A stretch of 64,000 nt of DNA from the NCBI RefSeq assembly GCF_041052385.1, contig NZ_CP163439.1, forward strand, positions 2,531,001 through 2,595,000, given 5' to 3'. The notes under the pieces were generated by a model. That model was not told the DNA's origin, did not search any database, and worked only from the letters and a program-made list of their open reading frames with translations. Source of the stretch: Streptomyces sp. R28 (GTDB lineage: Bacteria > Actinomycetota > Actinomycetes > Streptomycetales > Streptomycetaceae). A program made the position numbers and the translations under genes. Position 1 is the stretch's first letter; each line of letters begins with the position of its first letter. Below are positions 1 to 8,705 of this stretch, in pieces.

Positions 1-1373
1 GGTCTCCAGGCCTGCTCGGCGATCGCCCACCGGCCGCTGAACGACGCCGTCTGAGCGACGAGCGGACGCGTCCGCTCGTCGGCGTACTTCAGCGCGGTGA
101 GCCACACCGAGTCCGGCGGGTCGGGGACGTCAAGTTCGCGGGCGACCGAGTCCACCAGGTAGTCGAAGGGTCTCTTGCTCCCTTCCTGCTCGCCTTCCAT
201 CAGCAGGCTTGCGACGCCGTAACGGACCTGGGAAGCCCAGGTGAGGGCCTCCTCGTAGGTCTCCGGGCGCAGCGCGGTGCCGCCGAGGGCACGGAGATGG
301 CCCTCGTGCACTTCGCGCAGCAGGGCTTCCGGCAGGTCGCCGATCAGGCCGATGTGGGCCAGGTCGACCGCTGCCGCGACGAGTGCGGCACCCCGCGGAT
401 GGCCGCCCCTGGCGGTGGCTCGCTCTGCCCTGCGCCACTCGCCGAGGAGTTCCGGCCCGGCGGCCAGGTACTCGGCGATGCCGTGCGTGCCGTGCCGCGC
501 GTGTGCCTCGTTCAGGCGGCTGTCGTCGATCCGTGCCACCCGGGCCAGCTCCGTGTCGCTCCACAGCCGCCGCACGACGATGGGCTCCACCATGTTGAGT
601 ACCCGCAGTCCGGTCTCGGCCGCCATGCGGCTCGGACCGCCCTCGTCCGCGACGCCGTCGGCCACTTTTCGCAGCGTGTCGTAGCGCTCGTCGCGCAGGG
701 TCGCCAACACCACCAGCCGGGCCCTGATCATCGACGTCAGCAGGGACGGCTCCAGGCCCGCGGACCCGAGGTGGTGTTCCAGATCATCGAGCCACAGGAC
801 ATGCCGGTCGTACCCGGGCTCGCCGGGCGCCCGGCCCAACGGTCGCAGATCGGCGCCCCAGGGCGGGGCGAGCAGGAGATGCCCGGGGAGCACGTCCCGG
901 ACCGCCTCCAGGGCAGTGCGGCTCTTGCCCGCGGTCGAGTCGCCGGTGAGCAACACGAGCCCGCCGGTCTGGGCCGCCGTCCTCAGCGCGGCTCGCACCT
1001 GTCCGTCCACGTCGCGCAGGACGTAGGGCGGCAGCGCCGATCCATCGCTTTCCCCGGCACGGGCACGGTGCACGCCTAGGCCGAGGAGGTCGGTGTCGCC
1101 GACCGGTTGCCAGTTCCCCAGGGCCGTCAGCTCCACCGGGCCGGCGGTGTAGTGATGGTGGATTCCACCGGCGACATAGTTCGCCGCGACCCCGCCGTTG
1201 GCGGCGAGGACACGGGTCGGTTCAGTGCCGGACCTGGCCGGTGGAGCGGCGGCGTGCGGCTCTGTGAGGAGCGGCTCTCCAAGGACGCTCAGCTCTGCCG
1301 TGGGCCCGGCCGGGGCGGATGCGTCGGGGTCGACCGCGGGCAGGGGTGGGCTCGAGTCAGCCGGTCCGTTCAG
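1..1373 (-). CDS. P-loop NTPase, partial (3' end outside window)
   Basis: An uninterrupted minus-strand frame runs off the left edge. It shows a Walker A (GDSTAGKS, about 1.4 kb-0.9 kb in, near position 920), a Walker B-like stretch (LWLDDLEHH, near 785) and a sensor-like ATLRD, so it is an ATPase of AAA/STAND type; similar actinobacterial proteins often carry C-terminal repeats, which would lie outside. The N-terminal part is Pro/Ala-rich and carries a GGVAANYVAGG motif. No ATG or GTG exists upstream of that motif; the likeliest start is CTG at 1371-1373, whose TG overlaps the TGA of the upstream gene (CTGA). A GTG near 1138 is the fallback. Function unknown; the coupled small coiled-coil gene suggests a two-protein unit. 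Confidence 0.65.
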   Translation of the reverse strand, partial: MNGPADSSPPLPAVDPDASAPAGPTAELSVLGEPLLTEPHAAAPPARSGTEPTRVLAANGGVAANYVAGGIHHHYTAGPVELTALGNWQPVGDTDLLGLGVHRARAGESDGSALPPYVLRDVDGQVRAALRTAAQTGGLVLLTGDSTAGKSRTALEAVRDVLPGHLLLAPPWGADLRPLGRAPGEPGYDRHVLWLDDLEHHLGSAGLEPSLLTSMIRARLVVLATLRDERYDTLRKVADGVADEGGPSRMAAETGLRVLNMVEPIVVRRLWSDTELARVARIDDSRLNEAHARHGTHGIAEYLAAGPELLGEWRRAERATARGGHPRGAALVAAAVDLAHIGLIGDLPEALLREVHEGHLRALGGTALRPETYEEALTWASQVRYGVASLLMEGEQEGSKRPFDYLVDSVARELDVPDPPDSVWLTALKYADERTRPLVAQTASFSGRWAIAEQAWR

Positions 1374-1846
1374 CCCTGGGACGGATCCGGCGTCGGAGGG
1401 TGGGCGATGCGCGCGTCTCCGTGGATGACTCCCGCCGCGATCGCACCGCCCTCGGCGCGGATGTCCACATTGCCGCCCGCAGCCAGGCCTCCCTGCCCGG
1501 CCGACGCCCCGCCCCGGGGGGCCTGCTCGGCCAGCAGGACACGCAATTCCTCGACGGCCCGCGTCTGTTCGGCCTGGTCCAGACTCTCCAGCAGGGCCTC
1601 GATACGAGCCTGCCAGGCCGCCTCCTCACGGATGCGTAGCCGCTCCGCCTGGTCCGCCTCCGCGGACTGGAGCTCACCGGCGGTCCGGTCCAGGCGTTCG
1701 AGTTCCGCCCGCTCACGCTGTCCGTCACCGCGCCCGAACCAGCGTGCCACCGCCTGCCGCAGCCCGGTCCACATATCCGTGCCCGCCGCTTGCACCACGG
1801 CGGTTCCGCCGGCCGCGGCCAGCAGCGTCAGTGCCTGCTCCAACAT
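1370..1846 (-). CDS. Small coiled-coil hypothetical protein
   Basis: A 158-residue protein I do not recognise by name. Residues 1-25 form an Ala-rich helix, and residues 45-110 are Glu/Arg/Gln/Leu-rich and look like a coiled coil. The C-terminal part has a Gly-rich [16 protein letters not shown] segment resembling the GGVAANYVAGG segment of the next gene, which overlaps it by 4 bp. The shared motif and overlap suggest the two proteins act together, perhaps with this one as adaptor or sensor for the P-loop ATPase. That role is inference. Confidence 0.7.
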   Translation of the reverse strand: MLEQALTLLAAAGGTAVVQAAGTDMWTGLRQAVARWFGRGDGQRERAELERLDRTAGELQSAEADQAERLRIREEAAWQARIEALLESLDQAEQTRAVEELRVLLAEQAPRGGASAGQGGLAAGGNVDIRAEGGAIAAGVIHGDARIAHPPTPDPSQG

Positions 1847-1953
1847 CCCCGTTCGCCCTCCCCCGGACCGCCGGTCTCGTCAGCAAGGTAGAGCTGCGGC
1901 CCGGTCCGGCGCAGCCATTCCGTGAACATGCCCGCACGGGCCATGGTGGGGTG

Positions 1954-2487
1954 ATGAGCATCGACCCGCCCCAGCCCCTCCCCGACGGCCGCCCCATCCC
2001 CCTCCTGACCGGCGACGAGCTCCCCATGCTCGAAAGCTGGCTCGCCTTCCATCGCGCCACCCTGGAGCTCAAGTGCGCGGGGCTGGACGACGTGCAGCTG
2101 CGGCTTGCCTCGGTCGAGTCGTCGGAGTTGACGTTGCTCAGGCTGGTGCAGCACCTCGCGGAGTGTGAGCGGAACTGGTTCCAGCGGGTGGTGGGTGGGC
2201 TCGATGTCCCGCCGGTGTACGGGGAAGGGAACGAGACCGGGTACACCCTCGATCCCGGGCGCGGCATCGACGAGGCGCTCTCGGTGCGGCGGCGGGAGGT
2301 CGCGCGGGGACGGGAGCTTCGGGCCGGGCGGGCGCTGGAGAGTGTGGGGCGGATCGGCGACGGGCCGATGGCCGGGGTCGAGGTCAGTCTGCGGTGGGTG
2401 CTCATTCACATGATCGAGGAGTACGCACGGCACAACGGTCACGCATACATTCTGCGGGAGCGCATCGACGGAGTTACCGGAGCCTGA
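1954..2487 (+). CDS. DinB-like DUF664 family protein
   Basis: A 177-residue protein of the DinB/DUF664 four-helix fold. Conserved features are [13 protein letters not shown] in the first third and the late [17 protein letters not shown] segment, whose histidines normally form the metal site of this fold. Members are putative metal-dependent thiol transferases related to mycothiol and bacillithiol enzymes; the substrate here is unknown. The ATG at 1954 is chosen because the Ser-Ile-Asp-Pro start is typical; the frame is open further upstream but that part overlaps the divergent coiled-coil gene. It stands alone, before the AT-rich leader of the ectoine operon. Confidence 0.85.
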   Translation: MSIDPPQPLPDGRPIPLLTGDELPMLESWLAFHRATLELKCAGLDDVQLRLASVESSELTLLRLVQHLAECERNWFQRVVGGLDVPPVYGEGNETGYTLDPGRGIDEALSVRRREVARGRELRAGRALESVGRIGDGPMAGVEVSLRWVLIHMIEEYARHNGHAYILRERIDGVTGA

Positions 2488-2793
2488 ATTCGGCGTAATT
2501 CTCGAATTCCTTTCACAGGCAGCTTCCCATTCTCTTCTGCCCGCTTTCGCCAGACCTAAACGCAAAGATTCCGCGAACACCAACTGGAGAAATTCGGGCA
2601 GATCTCGTGGGAGTTACATGGCTGTGACGCGTTCCACACCGCCTCCCTTTTGTCCGGTATTACCCGGACAGAACGGTGCGATTCACACCCTTCTCGCGCC
2701 GCGCCTCACGCCCGCGTGATAACACACCCAGACCTCACACGTAACCCCTCACGGCCATGCAATTTCAAATTTCCCTGGGTAAATTCAATTCGC
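2488..2793 (+). promoter_or_regulatory. AT-rich leader of the ectoine operon with inverted repeat
   Basis: This 306-bp gene-free stretch is clearly richer in A+T than its surroundings and precedes ectA. It contains a 7-bp inverted repeat, TGTCCGG at 2651-2657 and CCGGACA at 2664-2670, separated by 6 bp. Two GAATTC hexamers lie at 2486-2491 and 2504-2509. Ectoine operons are osmotically controlled, so promoter and operator signals are expected here, but no exact -35/-10 pair can be assigned by eye. Confidence 0.5.
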
Positions 2794-3300
2794 ATGACTG
2801 CCGCACAAGCAGACCTGCAAATCGACCGTCCGGCGGTGGCCGACGGGGCCGCGCTGTGGCGGATTGCCAGAGACTCCAAGGCCCTCGACCTCAACTCGTC
2901 GTACAGCTATCTGCTGTGGTGCCGCGACTTCGCCGACACGTCGGCCGTCGCCCGCGACGAGCGCGGGGAGCCGGTCGGCTTCGTCACCGGGTACGTACGG
3001 CCGGATCGTCCCCACACCCTGCTCGTCTGGCAGGTGGCCGTGGACGACGCGCACCGTGGACGCGGCCTCGCCGCCGCGCTGCTCGACGGGCTCGTCGCGC
3101 GAGTCGGCGGCGAGTACGGCGTCACGAGCGTCGAGACCACCATCACCCCGGGCAACACCGCCTCCGAGCGGCTGTTCGGCTCCTTCGCGGAGCGGCACGG
3201 TGCCGCCCTGGAGCGCGAGGTGCTGTTCGACGCCGGCCTGTTCCCCGACGGGCCGCACGACCCCGAAGTCCTCCACCGCATCGGCCCCCTCTCCCTCTGA
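2794..3300 (+). CDS. ectA: L-2,4-diaminobutyrate N-acetyltransferase EctA
   Basis: EctA transfers acetyl from acetyl-CoA to L-2,4-diaminobutyrate, giving N-gamma-acetyl-diaminobutyrate, the second step of ectoine synthesis in the cytoplasm. The 168-residue protein is a GNAT enzyme with the acetyl-CoA loop DAHRGRGLAAALL at about residues 88-100 and the family-typical SSYSYLLWCRDF near residue 36. The ATG at 2794 gives the usual length; upstream in-frame starts lie in AT-rich leader sequence. It is first in ectABCD, 31 bp ahead of ectB. Confidence 0.97.
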   Translation: MTAAQADLQIDRPAVADGAALWRIARDSKALDLNSSYSYLLWCRDFADTSAVARDERGEPVGFVTGYVRPDRPHTLLVWQVAVDDAHRGRGLAAALLDGLVARVGGEYGVTSVETTITPGNTASERLFGSFAERHGAALEREVLFDAGLFPDGPHDPEVLHRIGPLSL

Positions 3301-3331
3301 CTTCCCCCCACGCAACGAGGAGCGATTCGTC

Positions 3332-4603
3332 GTGACCATCACCCAGCCCGACCTCAGCGTCTTCGAGACCCTGGAGTCCGAGGTACGCAGCTACTGCCGC
3401 GGCTGGCCCACCGTCTTCGACCGCGCGCGCGGCAGCCGCATGTACGACGAGGACGGCCACGAGTATCTGGACTTCTTCGCCGGGGCCGGCTCCCTGAACT
3501 ACGGGCACAACAACCCCGTCCTGAAACGGGCGTTGATCGACTACCTGGAGCGGGACGGCGTCACGCACGGGCTCGACATGTCCACCAGCGCCAAGCGTGC
3601 CTTCCTGGAGTCCTTCCAGAACATCGTGCTGCGACCGCGTGACCTGCCCTACAAGGTCATGTTCCCGGGTCCCACGGGTACCAACGCCGTCGAGTCGGCG
3701 CTGAAGCTGGCGCGGAAGGTGAAGGGGCGCGAGGCGATCGTCTCGTTCACCAACGCCTTCCACGGGATGTCCCTCGGCTCGCTCGCCGTCACCGGCAACG
3801 CCTTCAAGCGGGCCGGCGCCGGGATCCCGCTCGTGCACGGCACACCCATGCCGTTCGACAACTACTTCGACGGCACCGTCGAGGACTTCCTGTGGTTCGA
3901 GCGGCTGCTCGAGGACCAGGGGTCCGGTCTCAACAAGCCCGCCGCCGTGATCGTCGAGACCGTGCAGGGCGAGGGCGGCATCAACGTCGCCCGCCGGGAG
4001 TGGCTGCAGGCGCTCGCCGCACTGTGCGAGCGGCAGGACATGCTGCTCATCGTCGACGACATCCAGATGGGGTGTGGCCGTACCGGTGCGTTCTTCTCGT
4101 TCGAGGAGGCCGGGATCACGCCCGACATCGTCACCGTGTCCAAGTCCATCAGCGGCTACGGCCTTCCCATGTCGCTGTGCCTGTTCAAGCCCGAGCTGGA
4201 CATCTGGGAGCCGGGCGAGCACAACGGCACCTTCCGCGGCAACAACCCCGCCTTCGTCACGGCCACCGCCGCCCTGGAGACGTACTGGGCGGACGGGTCC
4301 GCGATGGAGAAGCAGACCCGCAAGCGCGGGGAGCAGGTCGAGCAGGCGCTCATCTCCATCACCGAGGAGAACCTCGCCGACGTGAAGGAGTACCGCGGGC
4401 GCGGGCTCGTGTGGGGCCTGGAGTTCCACGACAAGGAGCGCGCCGGACGGGTGGCGCACCGAGCCTTCGAACTCGGGCTGCTCATCGAGACGTCGGGCCC
4501 CGAGAGCGAGGTCGTGAAGCTGCTTCCGGCGCTCACGATCACCCCGGAGGAACTGGACGAGGGACTCAGCGTCCTCGCCCGCGCCGTCCGGGAAACCATC
4601 TGA
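3332..4603 (+). CDS. ectB: L-2,4-diaminobutyrate aminotransferase EctB
   Basis: EctB makes L-2,4-diaminobutyrate from aspartate semialdehyde with glutamate as amino donor, the entry step to ectoine. The protein is 423 residues, the canonical length, and is a class III PLP aminotransferase; the Schiff-base lysine is K271 in [10 protein letters not shown], preceded by the [11 protein letters not shown] cofactor segment. The start is GTG at 3332, preceded by an AACGAGGAG ribosome-binding site. The same frame is open far upstream through ectA in another reading, which is not coding. Confidence 0.97.
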   Translation: MTITQPDLSVFETLESEVRSYCRGWPTVFDRARGSRMYDEDGHEYLDFFAGAGSLNYGHNNPVLKRALIDYLERDGVTHGLDMSTSAKRAFLESFQNIVLRPRDLPYKVMFPGPTGTNAVESALKLARKVKGREAIVSFTNAFHGMSLGSLAVTGNAFKRAGAGIPLVHGTPMPFDNYFDGTVEDFLWFERLLEDQGSGLNKPAAVIVETVQGEGGINVARREWLQALAALCERQDMLLIVDDIQMGCGRTGAFFSFEEAGITPDIVTVSKSISGYGLPMSLCLFKPELDIWEPGEHNGTFRGNNPAFVTATAALETYWADGSAMEKQTRKRGEQVEQALISITEENLADVKEYRGRGLVWGLEFHDKERAGRVAHRAFELGLLIETSGPESEVVKLLPALTITPEELDEGLSVLARAVRETI

Positions 4604-4631
4604 AACACCACCTAGGAGGCATCGCAGCACC

Positions 4632-5036
4632 GTGATCGTCCGTTCGTTCAAGGACATCGAAGGAACCGACCGCCATGTGAAATCGGCGTCCGGCACCTGG
4701 GAGAGCAAGCGCATCGTCCTCGCCAAGGAGAAGGTCGGCTTCTCCCTGCACGAGACGATCCTGTACGCGGGTACGGAGACGTCGATGTGGTACGCGAACC
4801 ACATCGAGGCCGTCGTCTGCGTCGAGGGCGAGGCCGAGCTGACCGACCACGAGACCGGGCGGACGCACGCGATCACGCCCGGGACCATGTACCTCCTGGA
4901 CGGGCACGAGAGGCACACGCTGCGGATCAAGGAGGACTTCCGCTGCCTCTGTGTCTTCAACCCGCCCGTGACCGGCCGGGAGGACCACGACGAGAACGGC
5001 GTGTACCCGCTGCTCACCGAGCCCGAGGAGGTGTGA
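4632..5036 (+). CDS. ectC: L-ectoine synthase EctC
   Basis: EctC cyclises N-gamma-acetyl-diaminobutyrate to ectoine with loss of water. The 134-residue protein is a single cupin domain; it has the family start [15 protein letters not shown], the metal-binding region [19 protein letters not shown], and the late [14 protein letters not shown]. It begins with GTG at 4632 after an AGGAGG box at 4614-4619. It lies 28 bp after ectB and 7 bp before ectD, consistent with one transcript. Confidence 0.97.
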   Translation: MIVRSFKDIEGTDRHVKSASGTWESKRIVLAKEKVGFSLHETILYAGTETSMWYANHIEAVVCVEGEAELTDHETGRTHAITPGTMYLLDGHERHTLRIKEDFRCLCVFNPPVTGREDHDENGVYPLLTEPEEV

Positions 5037-5043
5037 GAAACCC

Positions 5044-5946
5044 ATGACCACCGCCATGACCCGAAACGTCACCGATCTCTACCCCAGTCGCGCCGCCACC
5101 GAGGTGTCGACGCCGCGCCAGGACCCCGTCGTCTGGGGCTCCCCCGACACGCCCGGCCCGATCGCGACGACCGACCTGCACTCCTTCGAGCGCGACGGCT
5201 TCCTCGCCATCGACCAGCTCATCACCGAGGACGAGGTCGCGGTCTACGCGCAGGAGCTGGAGCGGCTGGTCACCGACCCCGGGATCCGTGCGGACGAGCG
5301 CTCCATCATCGAGCCGAAGTCCAAGGAGATCCGGTCCGTCTTCGAAGTGCACAAGATCAGTGAGGTGTTCGCCTCCCTGGTGCGCGACGAGCGGGTCGTC
5401 GGCCGGGCGCGGCAGATCCTCGGCTCGGACGTGTACGTCCACCAGTCGCGGATCAACGTCAAGCCGGGCTTCGGGGCCAGCGGCTTCTACTGGCACTCCG
5501 ACTTCGAGACCTGGCACGCCGAGGACGGTCTGCCCAACATGCGGACGGTGTCCGTCTCGATCGCGCTGACCGAGAACTACGACACCAACGGCGGGCTCAT
5601 GATCATGCCCGGCTCGCACCGCACGTTCCTCGGCTGCGCGGGTGCCACGCCGAAGGACAACTACAAGAAGTCCCTGCAGATGCAGGACGCGGGCACGCCG
5701 TCCGACGAGGCGCTGACCAAGATGGCCTCCGAGTACGGCATCAAGCTCTTCACGGGCAAGGCCGGTTCGGCGACCTGGTTCGACTGCAACTGCATGCACG
5801 GCTCCGGGGACAACATCACGCCGTTCCCGCGCAGCAACGTGTTCATCGTGTTCAACAGCGTGGAGAACGCGGCCGTCGAGCCCTTCGCGGCTCCGGTGCG
5901 GCGGCCGGAGTTCATCGGCGCGCGGGACTTCACGCCGGTGAAGTGA
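5044..5946 (+). CDS. ectD: Ectoine 5-hydroxylase EctD
   Basis: EctD is an Fe(II)/2-oxoglutarate dioxygenase that converts ectoine to 5-hydroxyectoine. The 300-residue protein shows the iron-binding facial triad H151-x-D153 (in FYWHSDFETWH) and H252 (in CNCMHGSGDN), with the PhyH-type double-stranded beta-helix between. The start ATG at 5044 follows GAGGTGTGAG at the end of ectC. As the last gene it completes a pathway that makes both compatible solutes; these protect against salt and heat stress. Confidence 0.97.
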   Translation: MTTAMTRNVTDLYPSRAATEVSTPRQDPVVWGSPDTPGPIATTDLHSFERDGFLAIDQLITEDEVAVYAQELERLVTDPGIRADERSIIEPKSKEIRSVFEVHKISEVFASLVRDERVVGRARQILGSDVYVHQSRINVKPGFGASGFYWHSDFETWHAEDGLPNMRTVSVSIALTENYDTNGGLMIMPGSHRTFLGCAGATPKDNYKKSLQMQDAGTPSDEALTKMASEYGIKLFTGKAGSATWFDCNCMHGSGDNITPFPRSNVFIVFNSVENAAVEPFAAPVRRPEFIGARDFTPVK

Positions 5947-5981
5947 CCTCGTGAGGTGACCTCGTGCAGTGATCTCGTGGC
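5943..5981. repeat. Three imperfect 13-bp tandem repeats after ectD
   Basis: Three successive 13-bp units with the pattern GTGAYCTCGTGRN lie at 5943-5955, 5956-5968 and 5969-5981, followed by a partial fourth GTGACC. The first unit overlaps the ectD stop codon. They fill most of the short gap between the convergent ectD and the anti-sigma gene. No clear hairpin is formed. Confidence 0.75.
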
Positions 5982-5988
5982 GTGACCC

Positions 5989-7035
5989 TCACAGCCACGC
6001 CAGCGACGCGGCCCGCTCCAGTACGTTCCGTACGGCGGCCGCGTCGCCCGTGGCGCCCCTCGGCACCGTCTGGGGGGCATGGCGACCGCCGACCAGGAGG
6101 CAGAAGTCGACGGGATCCAGGGCGAGTTCGGCGGCCACCGGCTCGTCCTCGGACCCCAGCACCCACTCCTCGCCCCCGGTGACCGAGAACAGCACCGGGG
6201 GCGCGGTCGGCCCCAGGGCCAGGCCGAGGACACGGACGGCGAGGCGGACCAGCTGCCCCAGGTGCTCCTGCGGCGGCGGTGGGACGGCGATGCCGAGCGC
6301 ACGGCCGATGTCGTCGGTGTGGATCCACGCCTCGAAGGCGCGCACCAGGAAGTGGTCGGCGACGGGCAGCCGCAGCCCCATCAACGTCACGGCCCGCGCC
6401 GCGAGTTCGGCGTCCCTAGCCTCGGGCGTCGCGAGCAACTCGCCCGCCTGCGCGGCCCAGTCGGCCACGGTCTGCTCGGGCGTACGGCCGTGCTCGTGCG
6501 CGATGACCTCGGCGGTACGGCGTTCCCAGGCGTCCGCCCAGCCCATGCCCTCCTCGATCCGCGAGCCCGGCGCGCGTGAGCCGACACCGAGCCGGCCCGC
6601 CAAGTGCTCGTCGGCGGCGAGCAGGTGGGCGACGGTGGCCTGTACGTCCCAGTCGTGCACGACCGGCGTGGCCCAGCGCCCCTCCAGCTCGGGCAGCAAC
6701 GCCTTCAGGCCGGCGACGGCAGCGGCGTAGGGGGCGGCGTGCGCGGCGACGCGGGCGGCGGCGGGGCGGGTGCGGAGGGTGAGAGAGAGGACACCGTCGA
6801 CCGGCGTGGTGACTCCGGCCTCGGTGGCGGGCTGCCGGCCGGCTCCGGGCCGGGCGGCGCCGGAGGACCCCGACCCCTCCAGCAGTCGTACCGTCTCCCG
6901 CAGCCTCTCCGCCTCCGCCGCGCAGCTCTCGCACTCGGCGAGGTGCGGCAGGACCGTCCGTTCGTCGGCCGGGTCGAGGGCGCCGAAGGCCCACGCCGGC
7001 AGCAGGTCACGTACCGTCTCGTGATCGTCCGTCAT
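5989..7035 (-). CDS. Zinc-finger anti-sigma factor fused to an MDMPI domain
   Basis: The 348-residue protein starts with a zf-HC2 anti-sigma domain (H31-x3-C35-x2-C38), followed by a Pro/Gly/Ala linker to about residue 100. The rest is a mycothiol-dependent maleylpyruvate isomerase/DinB-like domain, with HDWDVQATVAHLLAADEHL and the late ADHFLVRAFEAWIHTDDIG segment. It lies 60 bp downstream of an ECF sigma gene on the same strand, the usual sigma/anti-sigma pairing. The fusion suggests thiol or metabolite sensing coupled to sigma release; this is inference. Confidence 0.85.
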   Translation of the reverse strand: MTDDHETVRDLLPAWAFGALDPADERTVLPHLAECESCAAEAERLRETVRLLEGSGSSGAARPGAGRQPATEAGVTTPVDGVLSLTLRTRPAAARVAAHAAPYAAAVAGLKALLPELEGRWATPVVHDWDVQATVAHLLAADEHLAGRLGVGSRAPGSRIEEGMGWADAWERRTAEVIAHEHGRTPEQTVADWAAQAGELLATPEARDAELAARAVTLMGLRLPVADHFLVRAFEAWIHTDDIGRALGIAVPPPPQEHLGQLVRLAVRVLGLALGPTAPPVLFSVTGGEEWVLGSEDEPVAAELALDPVDFCLLVGGRHAPQTVPRGATGDAAAVRNVLERAASLAWL

Positions 7036-7095
7036 CGCGCGCCCCCTTCTCCTGACCCGTGTCCGTGTCTGTGCCCGTTCGTACCCCTCTCGCCA

Positions 7096-7509
7096 TCATG
7101 CGCCTCTTTCGAGCGCCGGGTCCGGTGGGTCGGCCAAAGTCTCGGCCAAGGTGCGCAGGGCGATGTGCGGCAGCAGGGAGCGCTCCCGGTCGACGACCGT
7201 CTCGTCGGGGCCGGGACCGGGACCGGGACCGGGACCGGCGAGCATGGACAGCCGGCCGCGCAGCGAGCCGCGGCGCGCGTCGAAGGCGTACGGCCTGCTC
7301 CACAGCTGGGCGAAAACCTCCTGCGCCACGTCCTCGGCGGCGGCCGCGGAGCGGGTGACGCGCACGGCGACCCGCCGCACCAGCCCGCCGTACGCCGCGT
7401 ACACCTCGGCCGGCGCGGACTCGTCGCCGTACACCAGCCGCCGGTGCACCTCCGCGTCGGCAGGCGGATGTACGGACGTATCGCCCGTGGACTCCACCGG
7501 CACCACCAC
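7096..7509 (-). CDS. ECF sigma factor, apparently lacking region 4
   Basis: Residues 20-95 match ECF sigma region 2: AYGGLVRRVAVRVTRSA, then AEDVAQEVFAQLW for core binding and -10 recognition. Directly after, where a linker and region 4 should follow, there is a GPGPGPGPGP tract encoded by a 6-bp repeat, and then a tail containing ALRTLAETLADPP, which resembles the extreme C-terminus of a region 4 helix. At 137 residues it is well short of the usual 170-200. The most economical reading is an internal deletion replaced by a repeat tract, so promoter -35 recognition would be lost. The start is taken as GTG at 7509. Confidence 0.7.
   Translation of the reverse strand: MVVPVESTGDTSVHPPADAEVHRRLVYGDESAPAEVYAAYGGLVRRVAVRVTRSAAAAEDVAQEVFAQLWSRPYAFDARRGSLRGRLSMLAGPGPGPGPGPDETVVDRERSLLPHIALRTLAETLADPPDPALERGA
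7211..7238. repeat. GGGACC hexamer tract inside the sigma gene
   Basis: Four to five copies of CCGGGA in tandem encode the alternating Gly-Pro tract of the shortened sigma factor. A 6-bp unit keeps frame when its copy number changes, so length variation between strains is plausible. Confidence 0.85.
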
Positions 7510-7553
7510 CCCTGGCGCCTTCCTGGTCTCCGCGACGGGCCCGCGCCAGTGGT

Positions 7554-8606
7554 TCAGGCGGACAGGGCCTCCAGCAGCCGGTCGACGTCCTCGGCTGTGT
7601 TGTAGAGGTGGAAGGAGGCGCGCAGGTTGCCCGCGCGGTCGGAGACCTCGATCCCGGCCGCGCTCAGCTCGGGCTGGCGGTGGCCGAGTCCGGGCACGGA
7701 CACGATCGCCGAGCCGGGTGCGGGCACCGGTGCGTGGCCGAGGCCGGCGAGACCGGTCCGGAAGCGGTCGGCGAGGGCGAGGTCATGGGCGCGTACGGCG
7801 TCCACGCCGAGTTCCTCGAGGAGTTCCAGGGAGCGGCGCAGGCCCGCGAAGCTGAACAGGGCCGGGGGCAGGTCGAACCGGCGGGCGGAGTGGGCGAGTT
7901 CGGTCACCGGGCCGTAGCAGCTGTCCCAGGGGCTCTCCCCGGCGACCCAGCCGGCCATGATCGGCAGCAGGCCGCCGAAGTCCTCCGGGACGACGAGGAA
8001 GCCGGCGCCGTGCGGGCCCATCAGCCACTTGTAGCAGACGGTCACGGTGAAGTCGTACGCGTCGGCCTCCATCGGCAGCCAGGCGCCTGACTGGGAGACG
8101 TCGATGTAGGTACGGGCGCCGTGCTCGCGGGCCGCCTCGCGCAGGGCGGGCAGGTCGGCGATCCGGCCGTCGGCGGACTGCGCGGCGCTGACCGCGACGA
8201 GCGCGGTGCCGGGTCGCACGGACTCGGCGAGCCGCTCCAGGGGCACGATGCGCACCTTGAGGTCGCCGCGGGTGTGGAAGGGGTTCACGACGGAGGTGAA
8301 GTCGTCCTCGGCGGTGAGGACTTCGGCGCCCGCGGGCAGCGAGGCGGCGACCAGCCCGGTGTAGGCGGCGACGGACGAACCCGCCGCCACCCGCTCGACG
8401 GGGACGCCGGCCAGCCGGGCGAAGGCGGCCCGGGCGGCCTCCACGTCCGCGTGCAGCGGACCCAGTGGCCTGCCCTCGGCCCGCATGCGTGCCGCCTCGG
8501 CGAGGGCGGCCACGGTGCGGGCCGGGAGCAGCCCGGTGCTCGCGGTGTTGAGATAGACGTTCTTCGGGGCGAACTCGGCACGGACGAGGCTCTCGAAGGT
8601 CTCCAT
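7554..8606 (-). CDS. Class V aminotransferase (cysteine desulfurase-like)
   Basis: A 350-residue fold-type I PLP enzyme of the class V group. The Schiff-base lysine is K193 in VTVCYKWLMGPHG, the cofactor-binding aspartate lies in TYIDVSQSGAW (about residue 169), and the N-terminal NTASTGLLP is typical of the group. Substrate cannot be read from sequence; NifS, kynureninase-like and isopenicillin epimerase-like members look alike. The ATG at 8606 is preceded by a gene-free promoter region, and the sigma gene follows 44 bp downstream. Confidence 0.88.
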   Translation of the reverse strand: METFESLVRAEFAPKNVYLNTASTGLLPARTVAALAEAARMRAEGRPLGPLHADVEAARAAFARLAGVPVERVAAGSSVAAYTGLVAASLPAGAEVLTAEDDFTSVVNPFHTRGDLKVRIVPLERLAESVRPGTALVAVSAAQSADGRIADLPALREAAREHGARTYIDVSQSGAWLPMEADAYDFTVTVCYKWLMGPHGAGFLVVPEDFGGLLPIMAGWVAGESPWDSCYGPVTELAHSARRFDLPPALFSFAGLRRSLELLEELGVDAVRAHDLALADRFRTGLAGLGHAPVPAPGSAIVSVPGLGHRQPELSAAGIEVSDRAGNLRASFHLYNTAEDVDRLLEALSA

Positions 8607-8705
8607 GGGTCCACTGTGGGCCCTGAAGACCTCTCAGTCCATTACGACTCTTTACGTGGTTTCGCTAAGCAACGCTTATAGATCGCCCCCGACCTGCGCA
8701 CTTGC

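Noticed and set aside
1828..2583. Minus-strand frame opposite the DinB-like gene
   Set aside because: It is antisense to a conserved DUF664 protein and shows no domain.
3143..5017. Long minus-strand frame across ectB and ectC
   Set aside because: It is a shadow of well-identified ectoine genes.
7176..7187. GGGAGCGCTCCC, identical to the core of known LacI-type (CebR-like) sites
   Set aside because: It lies inside the sigma-factor coding region, encoding Arg-Glu-Arg-Ser, far from any sugar gene; most likely codon coincidence.
7211..7238. Operator array of GGGACC
   Set aside because: It is in frame within the sigma gene and encodes a Gly-Pro tract, so a coding repeat is the simpler reading.
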